The position numbers and the translations under genes are program-made. A model generated the notes under the pieces. That model ran no database searches and was not told the DNA's origin. It saw only the letters and a program-made list of their open reading frames with translations. Positions 24,813 to 30,989 of a DNA stretch of 33,494 bases are shown here, in pieces. Positions within the stretch are counted from its first letter, which is position 1. The number at the start of each line of letters is the position of its first letter. The DNA is from Phycisphaerae bacterium (GTDB lineage: Bacteria; Planctomycetota; Phycisphaerae; FEN-1346; JAACEH01): positions 1 through 33,494 of the forward strand of contig JAAYDY010000026.1 of NCBI GenBank assembly GCA_012729015.1, written 5' to 3'.

Positions 24813-24889
24813 TCGCAAGTGCGAATAATACGCTTGACATCGCACGCCATTGCGAATATCGTTCGTCCTTGCGAACGTTTCATTCGCAT
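24813..24889. promoter_or_regulatory. Operator-like array and promoter between the S24 repressor and its divergent gene
   Basis: Four TGCGAA-type half-sites are seen (24820, 24851, 24870; inverted TTCGCAT at 24883). Inverted pairs include TCGCA-AG-TGCGA (24813-24824), GTTCG-N6-CGAAC (24861-24876) and GCGAA-N7-TTCGC (24871-24887). A rightward promoter overlaps them: TTGACA (24834-24839), a 17-nt spacer, then TATCGT (24857-24862, 4/6). Repression of that promoter by the adjacent repressor is an inference. Confidence 0.65.
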
Positions 24890-24966
24890 CTAAGCACAGG
24901 TCGTGACCAATTGCAAGAGGATTGCACGAGGATTCAGGGTCGGGCACGCCGTCGAGGGCTGGCGCG

Positions 24967-25176
24967 ATGAGCCAGGGGACGCACAAGCAGGGGTCAGGGT
25001 CGCGGGAACTGCTGGACGAGTTGCGAGTGAATGCCGACGGGTTGGTCCAGTTGGCCAGTTGGCAACTGGCCATGGCGCGCGAGGTCAAGGCCAAGGTCTC
25101 GGCGCTACTGGACGCAGCACCGGCGGCGACGGCCGAGGATCCAGGGGGGAATCCTCGGCGTCGTCGCCGGCGCTGA
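24967..25176 (+). CDS. Small helical protein divergent from the S24 repressor
   Basis: 69 aa. Residues 13-52 form a predicted amphipathic helix (RELLDELRVNADGLVQLASW, then EVKAKVSALLDAAP). The last residues are a run of six Arg after NP, which may bind nucleic acid. The ATG has GAGGG about 8 nt upstream; a TTG at 24922 would add 15 residues but lacks a good ribosome site. The promoter at 24834-24862 points at it. I do not recognise the family. Its place opposite a self-cleaving repressor suggests a target or partner of that repressor, such as a phage- or SOS-type gene. This is an inference. Confidence 0.6.
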   Translation: MSQGTHKQGSGSRELLDELRVNADGLVQLASWQLAMAREVKAKVSALLDAAPAATAEDPGGNPRRRRRR

Positions 25177-25235
25177 CGACGTCGCAGTGCGGGGCAGTCG
25201 GGCGCTTGGGTGAATCCGCCGAACAGGTCTTGACG

Positions 25236-26396
25236 TCAGCTGCGGTAGATTTCGGGTCGGGCGCCCAGGGTGGCCGTCAGGGTCAGTGTCTCGCCGTTGC
25301 GCTGGACCTTGAACGTCACCGTGTCGCCGACGGCACGCGATCCGATTTCGTGCAGCAACTGGAACGGCGTCTCGATGGTCTGTCCCTGGAACTCGACGAT
25401 CACGTCGCCGGCCTCGAGGCCGCTGGCGGCTGCGGCCGTGCCGGCGATCACGCGCATCACCTTCGCCCCCGCCTCCAGACGCACCATGTTGAACTCGATG
25501 CCCAGGAACGGCGGTTCCAGGCGCTTGCCTTCCCGCATGGCCGGTAACCGCGCGAGCACGTCGTCCATCGGCACGGCGAATCCGATGCCGCTGTCGCTCC
25601 ATTGGTCGGCGCGGCTGTCGGCGCCGCGGGCCCCCACGGCCGCCACCACGCCCACCACGCGACCGCGAAGGTCCACCAGCGGGCCTCCGTAGTTCACCGG
25701 CGACACGTTCGCGTCGGTCTGGATCGCCACACCTGCGTGACGTCCCAGGGCGCTGACAATGCCCTTGCTCGCCGTCGGCGTCGGCGCCGGCAGCGTTCGA
25801 CCCAGGGCCACCACCCATTGGCCTACCGCCAGATCGGCCTTGGCGCCGGTCGGCGGCACGGGCAGTTGTCGGGCCTCGATCTTCAGCAACAGCAGATCGC
25901 GCTGCGAATCCTGGCCGAGGCGCCGAGCCGGACAAACGGTCCCGTCGGGCAACTCGACGAACAGGCCCGCCTTCTGGTCGCCGACGTTCACGAGGCTCGT
26001 CACGATCTCGCCATCGGCCGAGACCACCAGGCCGCTCTGGATCGTGCGGCAGCGATCGTCGCTCGGCGGCGTCTTCAGCAGGGCTGCCACGGTGCCGGCG
26101 TCGTCGGACGGCGCATCCGTGCTTTCGGCTGTCTGCGGCTTCTCGGCCGGTGTGCCTGTATCGGTTGCCGCCGGGGCCGGCGCCTGTTCCAGCAGCGCCT
26201 CGGCGGCCTTCTGTTCCTCGCGACTCAGGGTGAGCACTTTCACCCGGACGATCGACGGCGCGACCCGACGGATCGCCCGCCCCATGACCAGTTCCAGGTC
26301 GGCCAGGGAATCGCCCGCCTCCTGCGCCGACACGGCGGCGCACCACGGCACGGCCAGGGCCATCGCCACGAGGGCAGCCGGGATTCGACGTTTCAT
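25236..26396 (-). CDS. HtrA-like PDZ protein with degenerate protease site (third of three)
   Basis: 386 aa. A signal peptide (1-25) is followed by a trypsin-like domain with an acidic linker at about 70-110. Where active HtrA has TNAHV this has IVTSLVNV (V136 at the His place). D167 (RDLLLLKI) is kept. TDANVSPVNYGGP replaces the GNSGGP segment, with Y237 at the Ser place. So His and Ser are both lost and proteolysis is not expected. A PDZ domain occupies about 285-370 (PFLGIEFNMV, GDVIVEFQGQTIETP). It probably acts in the periplasm as a binding or chaperone subunit. The ATG at 26396 has AGGAG 10 nt upstream; a GTG at 26402 is possible but sits too close. It follows the previous gene by 31 nt. 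Confidence 0.88.
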   Translation of the reverse strand: MKRRIPAALVAMALAVPWCAAVSAQEAGDSLADLELVMGRAIRRVAPSIVRVKVLTLSREEQKAAEALLEQAPAPAATDTGTPAEKPQTAESTDAPSDDAGTVAALLKTPPSDDRCRTIQSGLVVSADGEIVTSLVNVGDQKAGLFVELPDGTVCPARRLGQDSQRDLLLLKIEARQLPVPPTGAKADLAVGQWVVALGRTLPAPTPTASKGIVSALGRHAGVAIQTDANVSPVNYGGPLVDLRGRVVGVVAAVGARGADSRADQWSDSGIGFAVPMDDVLARLPAMREGKRLEPPFLGIEFNMVRLEAGAKVMRVIAGTAAAASGLEAGDVIVEFQGQTIETPFQLLHEIGSRAVGDTVTFKVQRNGETLTLTATLGARPEIYRS

Positions 26397-26427
26397 GACC
26401 ACACCACTCCTCTCGCTTGACCCTGCC

Positions 26428-27534
26428 CTAGGGGCGCTCGGGCCGCTCGCCCAGGGTGACGGTGAATTCCTGTCGTTGCGGCGTCTTTTCGGCGCCTTGG
26501 CGCTCGACCGTCAGGCGGATCGTGTCGCCGGCACGCTTCTCGTCGAGCACGTCCAGCAGATCGTCGAACGACGCGACGGGTTCGCCGTCGGCCTCGACGA
26601 CGATGTCGCCGGCCTTCATCCCGGCCTTGGCCGCAGGGCCGTCCTTGACGAGTTCTGCGATGCGGCACCGCTCGGCCGCCTGGTCGCTGACGATGCCCAG
26701 GAACGCCGGCTTGCGGGATTCGTCGCGCGGCGGATCGGGGTTCTCGCGTGCCTTCTTCAGCAGCGGGCCGAGCACTTCGACCGGCAAGGCCAGGTTCATC
26801 GCCGTATTGGTCTGCCGGTGGTGCTGCGGCCGGATGAGGATGCCGACCACGCGACCGCGGCTATTCACGAGGGCGCCGCCCTCGCTGCCGGAATTGGCCG
26901 CCGCATCGGTCAGCAGCAGCTCGTCCTTGTACCTGAGCCGCGTGGGGAACTTGCCGCGGGCTGACAGCAGCCCCGTGCCGATGGCCGGCGAGGTCAGTTG
27001 CCTCTCATCCGAGCCGAGGGGATAGGCGACCGTGGCCACCCAGTGTCCGAGTTCGATCGTCTCGGCAGACCCGAGTCCCGCGGCGGGCCAGAGGCGTGCC
27101 GCCGCGGCAGGCTTCGGCGCGGCGTCCTTGTCGCTGTCGGCTGCCGTGGCGCCGTCGGGGGCGTCCGGGGCGTCGTCGGCGCCGCCCTCCTGATCGGAAA
27201 GCAGTTGCAGCACGGCCAGGCCGAGACGGCGGTTGCGCACCAGGAGCCGCGCCTTGACCTCCGGCTCGTCGGGCAGATACACCGAGACGGTGTTGGCGGC
27301 GGCCACGTCGGCGTGCGTGACCACGAGGCCGTCGGTGGAGACAATCAGGCCGCTGGCGTAGTGATTGTCGGCGACCACGCGGACCACCGAGGGGGCCACC
27401 TCGGCATAGAGGACGGCGAACGGGTCCGCGTCGGCGGTTGCCGCGTCGGGAGCGGCCTGCGCGTGCCCGGCCGTCACCAGGGCGACCAAGGCAAGGACTG
27501 TCGCGGCAGAGTATCGCTGTCGGGTTGCGGTCAT
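26428..27534 (-). CDS. HtrA-like PDZ protein lacking all three catalytic residues (second of three)
   Basis: 368 aa. A signal peptide (1-27, AQA) leads into a trypsin-like domain with the HtrA layout but no triad: VVTHADV puts D76 at the His position, RRLGLAVL puts G105 at the Asp position, and TDAAANSGSEGGA puts E218 at the Ser position. An acidic, Ala-rich insert is at about 115-145. The C-terminal PDZ (about 275-365) has FLGIVS and GDIVVEADGEPVASFDDLL. It is predicted to be secreted and proteolytically dead, so it may hold or present substrates to the active paralogue. The start is in a 4-nt ATGA overlap with the stop of the upstream active paralogue, so the two are translationally coupled. 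Confidence 0.9.
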   Translation of the reverse strand: MTATRQRYSAATVLALVALVTAGHAQAAPDAATADADPFAVLYAEVAPSVVRVVADNHYASGLIVSTDGLVVTHADVAAANTVSVYLPDEPEVKARLLVRNRRLGLAVLQLLSDQEGGADDAPDAPDGATAADSDKDAAPKPAAAARLWPAAGLGSAETIELGHWVATVAYPLGSDERQLTSPAIGTGLLSARGKFPTRLRYKDELLLTDAAANSGSEGGALVNSRGRVVGILIRPQHHRQTNTAMNLALPVEVLGPLLKKARENPDPPRDESRKPAFLGIVSDQAAERCRIAELVKDGPAAKAGMKAGDIVVEADGEPVASFDDLLDVLDEKRAGDTIRLTVERQGAEKTPQRQEFTVTLGERPERP

Positions 27535-28886
27535 GGTTCACCTTGGCTCTGGCCATCGGAGTCCGGTCCGTTGGGGGCCGGGGCTCCATCGCCCGGGTTG
27601 GAGTCCTGCGGCTGTTCGTTGCCGTTCGGCGGCGCGTCGGGCGAGGGCGTGTCGCCCGGGTTCCCGTTGTCCTTCTGTGGCGGCGGCGCGTCGTCGCTGT
27701 CCTCGTCGTCGCCCTCGTCGTCGTCATTCTCGTCGTCTTCGTCGTCGGGTCTGCCCTCGCGGAACAGGCTTCGCGAGAACAGGCCGGCGGCCTCGATTTC
27801 GGCCTTGCGCAGCGCCGCCACCGACTGGATGCCGGCCAGCTGGACACTCCGCGTGAGCGTCACGTGTCCGCGGCGCAGCTCCACGTTCAAGCGGCGGCCG
27901 GCGGGCAGGCGGCGCAGCAGATTCCGCATCTGCCCTGCGTCGCGGACGGCGGCGCCGTCCACGGTCAGCACGACGTCGCCGAGTTCGATGCCGAAGATTT
28001 CGGCGGGGGTTCCTTCGCCGATACGCTTGACCAGGAGGCCGCCGTCGTGCGGGACCACCTCGTCGAGGCCCAGGTACCCGCGATCCACTTCGCGGCCGGC
28101 CTTCATCTCGTCGAGGAACATCTTGATGGAATCGACCGGGACGGCGAAGCCGATGCCGGCATTGACCCGTCGGACGGCCATGCCGCGAACGCGGCGCGGG
28201 GCGATCCGACCGTTGATGCCGACCAGTTGGCCGCGCAGGTTGAACAGCGGCCCGCCCGAGTTGCCGGGGTTCAGCGCGGCATCGATCTGGATCGCGTCGG
28301 CGTAGATCAGGTCCTTGTGAAAGAGGCCGCCGCCTTCGAGGTAGCGGTGCAGGCCGCTGACCACGCCCAGGCTGACCGTGGGCCGGAAATCGGTGGCGAG
28401 CATGAACGGGTTGCCCAGGGCGACCACCCACTGGCCGACGACCAGCTCGCCGCTGGATCCCATCTCGGCGCAGGGCAGGGGCTCGTCGGCGTCGATCTTG
28501 ATCAGGGCGATGTCGCCCGTGCGGTCCACGCCGCACAGGTGGGCTTTCAGCACCTTGCCTCCCGGCAGGCCGACGCGCAAGGTCTGCGTCTTCTGGGTCA
28601 CGTGGAAGTTGGTCAGGGCATAGCCGTCGCTGCTGATGATGACGCCGCTGCCGGAGCCGGGGGATAGTTCGTTGTTGCGCGAATCGACGCGGAAGATGCT
28701 GACGACGGTCGGCTCGAGGCGGCGAATCAGGTCGATGCGCTGCTGCTGGCTGGCCTCGGCCCGTTGCAGGGCCTCGGCGGCCGGATCGTCGGCCCGGCCC
28801 GTTGCGGCGGCCAGGCCCACGACGGCCACTGCCAGCAGGACCGGGCGACACGCCTTCGCGGCGCGATGTCGGGACAATCGGGGCAT
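27531..28886 (-). CDS. HtrA/DegP-like serine protease with PDZ and acidic tail (active; first of three)
   Basis: 451 aa. A signal peptide (1-32) precedes a trypsin-like domain with a full triad: H95 (TNFHV), D125 (TGDIALIKI) and S210 (NPGNSGGPL). A PDZ domain lies at about 270-360 (DRGYLGLDEV, GDVVLTVDGAAVRDAG). The tail from about 385 is a disordered Asp/Glu then Pro/Asn/Gly-rich region, unusual for DegP. It is a periplasmic quality-control protease by family. It is the first gene of a three-gene unit with the two degenerate paralogues and is divergent from the helical secreted gene at 29124 across 237 nt. The triad and oxyanion segment are intact, so activity is expected. Substrate choice may involve the neighbours. 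Confidence 0.93.
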   Translation of the reverse strand: MPRLSRHRAAKACRPVLLAVAVVGLAAATGRADDPAAEALQRAEASQQQRIDLIRRLEPTVVSIFRVDSRNNELSPGSGSGVIISSDGYALTNFHVTQKTQTLRVGLPGGKVLKAHLCGVDRTGDIALIKIDADEPLPCAEMGSSGELVVGQWVVALGNPFMLATDFRPTVSLGVVSGLHRYLEGGGLFHKDLIYADAIQIDAALNPGNSGGPLFNLRGQLVGINGRIAPRRVRGMAVRRVNAGIGFAVPVDSIKMFLDEMKAGREVDRGYLGLDEVVPHDGGLLVKRIGEGTPAEIFGIELGDVVLTVDGAAVRDAGQMRNLLRRLPAGRRLNVELRRGHVTLTRSVQLAGIQSVAALRKAEIEAAGLFSRSLFREGRPDDEDDENDDDEGDDEDSDDAPPPQKDNGNPGDTPSPDAPPNGNEQPQDSNPGDGAPAPNGPDSDGQSQGEP

Positions 28887-29076
28887 GGCAAGCTCCTGTG
28901 CAATACGTTCTGCGGCGCCATTCTACCGCGCGCGGCAGGCATTTCCACCGTTCGTCCGCCGCAGGAGGTCGCGAATCCGCCCCGGCGCTCTCCAGGACAT
29001 AGTACGATTTTGTCTTTCTCTCGCCACAGCGGATTCGGTAAAATAACGGGGGTCCAAGCACGTTTATAACCAGTAG

Positions 29077-29100
29077 TGTGCAGAGGTCTTCCTCTGCGCG
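29077..29100 (+). promoter_or_regulatory. 5'-leader hairpin before the helical secreted gene
   Basis: GCAGAGG (29080-29086), loop TCTT, CCTCTGC (29091-29097) form a perfect 7-bp stem that can extend with G-T wobbles to 29077-29100. It ends 12 nt before the GGAGG site. TAAAAT (29039-29044) upstream may be the -10 box, though no good -35 is visible. The rest of the 28887-29123 gap shows no gene. Confidence 0.5.
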
Positions 29101-29123
29101 GGAACGTTTTTGGAGGACGGATC

Positions 29124-29900
29124 ATGGATCGGAAACACCGCATGGTGATGGTAGCGGTTCTTGGGCTGCTGGTGAGTCTGGCGTCGGTGGGGCCCGTGTG
29201 GGCCGACGATGCCGCCCCGAGCGACAGCGAGAAGAAGGCCAACAAGGACCTCGATATCGACTGGGGCACGGGTGACAAGACCGAGGAACCGAAGAAAGAC
29301 GATCCGGACGCAGCGGCTCCCTCGAAAGAGGTGGACCTGAGCACCGCCCTGGACGAGACGCAGACGAAGCGGCTGGACATCATCAAGAAATCGGCCGACA
29401 AGGGCGACGAGATGGCCAAGTTGGGCGACGAGGCCCTGTCGGGCGAGAAGAAGGGGGTCAAGAAGGAAGCCTCCATCCGTCACTACGAGAACGCCTCGGG
29501 CATCTTCCTGCGGGCCTCCGGCGACATCGAGAAACTGGCCAGGCCGATCCAGGACCAGGACGTGAAACTGACGTTGCTGCGCAACTACGCCGACGTCTAC
29601 AAGAACAAGGCGTGCGAAATGCTGTGCAAGGCCGGCAATGCGGCCATTGACACCGCCGGCATGAAGGTGGAGAACCTGAAGGCGGCGGTGAAGCTCTTCA
29701 AGAAGGCCCGCGCGATCGATCCGTCGCACCCGGACATCGCCAAGGGCGTTGAGGCCGCCAAGAGCGCCTACGCCGACATCCAGGCCAGGATCGCCGAGCA
29801 GAAGGCCAAGGAGGCCGCGGCCGCCAAGAGCAAGGACGACGAGGAAGAGGAGGATAACGAGCACCAGTACGGCCGCGAAGACAAGAACAAGTACCGGTAG
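29124..29900 (+). CDS. Secreted helical (TPR-like) protein, unknown function
   Basis: 258 aa. A signal peptide (1-27, VWADD) is followed by an acidic/Lys-rich linker (about 28-75), then helices of about 75-235 (RLDIIKKSADKGDEMAKLG, VKLFKKARAIDPSHPDIAKG), the latter resembling a TPR helix pair. The last 25 residues are highly charged with an EEEED run. The ATG has GGAGG at 7-nt spacing. It is divergent from the HtrA trio and upstream of tatC, from which a terminator-like hairpin separates it. I do not recognise a family; a periplasmic scaffold or chaperone-like role is only a guess. Confidence 0.78.
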   Translation: MDRKHRMVMVAVLGLLVSLASVGPVWADDAAPSDSEKKANKDLDIDWGTGDKTEEPKKDDPDAAAPSKEVDLSTALDETQTKRLDIIKKSADKGDEMAKLGDEALSGEKKGVKKEASIRHYENASGIFLRASGDIEKLARPIQDQDVKLTLLRNYADVYKNKACEMLCKAGNAAIDTAGMKVENLKAAVKLFKKARAIDPSHPDIAKGVEAAKSAYADIQARIAEQKAKEAAAAKSKDDEEEEDNEHQYGREDKNKYR

Positions 29901-29977
29901 TCGCGGATTCCGCCCTTCGGACCCTGGCCCGCCGCGCGTGCGAGCCGCCGGGCCGATGGGGCGACCAGAGGACTCTG

Positions 29978-30014
29978 ACGGCCGGCTCCGACAGCATCGG
30001 GGCCGGCCGTTGTT
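29978..30014 (+). terminator. Terminator-like hairpin
   Basis: ACGGCCGGC (29978-29986) pairs perfectly with GCCGGCCGT (30002-30010) across a 15-nt loop, then TGTT. The T run is weak, so confidence is moderate. Confidence 0.55.
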
Positions 30015-30024
30015 CTGGATGGGC

Positions 30025-30053
30025 TTGGCGGCGGGCCATCGGGCTGCCATAAT
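30025..30053 (+). promoter_or_regulatory. Sigma70-like promoter for tatC
   Basis: TTGGCG (30025-30030, 4/6), a 17-nt spacer, then CATAAT (30048-30053, 5/6). The start codon is 42 nt downstream of the -10 box. Confidence 0.55.
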
Positions 30054-30095
30054 AAACGATGTGTGCCCCTGGGCCGCCTGTCAGGAGAGACCGGC

Positions 30096-30905
30096 ATGCC
30101 GATACCGGACGAGAAACGCATGTCGCTCGGCGAGCATCTCGACGAGCTGCGCCGTCGGGTACTGGCGGCCCTGCTCGGCCCCGCGGCGGGGTTCGCCGTC
30201 TGCTTCTTCCTCCTTCGCGACCACCTGGTCTACGCCATCCTGAATCCGCGCTATCCGGCATTTCTGAAGCTGGACGCGCCGGCGCTGACGTTCAATCTGG
30301 CGTCGCCCTACGACGCATTCGTCACGGCGATGGTCGTGTCGCTCATCGCCGGCTGCATTCTCACGGCGCCGTGGTCCCTCTATCACCTGTGGGCCTTCGT
30401 GGCCGCCGGGCTGTACGAGCACGAGCGACGGCACGTACGCTCGTTCGGCGCCGTGAGCGTGGTGCTGTTCTTCTCGGGGGCCGCCTTCTTCTACTTCCTC
30501 ATCTACCCCGTGGCCGTCGCGTTTCTGTACGGATTCGCCCGGCAGTACAACGAGTTCGCGGCCGCATGGGGCCACGGCGTCTCGACCATCGAGCCCGGCA
30601 CGCTGCTGGGCGGCTATGTGCATTTCGTCATGGTGCTGATGCTCGTGTTCGGCCTGATGTTCGAGATGCCGCTGGTGGTGCTGTTCCTGGGCAGGACCGG
30701 GCTTGTGGACGTGGCCACGTTCTCGCGCTATCGCCGCCACGTGGTGCTGATCCTGGTGATTGTGGCCGCCATCGTGACGCCGCCGGACGTGTTCAGCCAG
30801 GTGGCTCTGTCGGTGCCGATGTGGATTCTGTACGAGGCGGGCCTGCTGGTGCTGCGCTGGACCGAGCGGCGGAAACGGCGCGAGGCCGGCGGTTCGTCGT
30901 CCTGA
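30096..30905 (+). CDS. tatC: Sec-independent protein translocase subunit TatC
   Basis: 269 aa, the usual length. N-terminal MSLGEHLDELRRRV is the twin-arginine signal-recognition segment. Membrane helices follow at about 20-40, 75-100, 120-145, 170-200, 215-235 and 240-260. AFVAAGLYEHERR is the conserved second cytoplasmic loop, with the key Glu. IVTPPDVFSQVALSVPMWILYE is the TPPD/QxxLxxPxxxLYE hallmark of the C-terminal part. It exports folded proteins as the core receptor of the Tat translocon in the inner membrane. No tatA or tatB is in this window. AGGAGA precedes the ATG by 7 nt, and a promoter sits at 30025-30053. Confidence 0.96.
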   Translation: MPIPDEKRMSLGEHLDELRRRVLAALLGPAAGFAVCFFLLRDHLVYAILNPRYPAFLKLDAPALTFNLASPYDAFVTAMVVSLIAGCILTAPWSLYHLWAFVAAGLYEHERRHVRSFGAVSVVLFFSGAAFFYFLIYPVAVAFLYGFARQYNEFAAAWGHGVSTIEPGTLLGGYVHFVMVLMLVFGLMFEMPLVVLFLGRTGLVDVATFSRYRRHVVLILVIVAAIVTPPDVFSQVALSVPMWILYEAGLLVLRWTERRKRREAGGSSS

Positions 30906-30941
30906 GCGGCCGTCGCGTCTGGTGCTCTCGGCGGCTCGGGT

Positions 30942-30947
30942 TATAAT
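30942..30947 (+). promoter_or_regulatory. -10 box for the toroid/DUF4159 gene
   Basis: A perfect TATAAT followed by GGG, 42 nt before the ATG. The -35 region (30919-30924, CTGGTG) is poor, so this is a weaker call. Confidence 0.4.
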
Positions 30948-30989
30948 GGGAACGACACGCGAACCGGTCCATCGATTCGAGGGGCGATC

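Noticed and set aside
24774..25094. N-terminal extension of the S24 repressor to 25094
   Set aside because: It would run through the operator region and over the divergent gene, and lacks similarity to HTH repressors. The ATG at 24773 is preferred.
23766..25176. Prophage
   Set aside because: The repressor and small divergent gene resemble a phage switch, but there is no integrase, structural gene or attachment site in the window.
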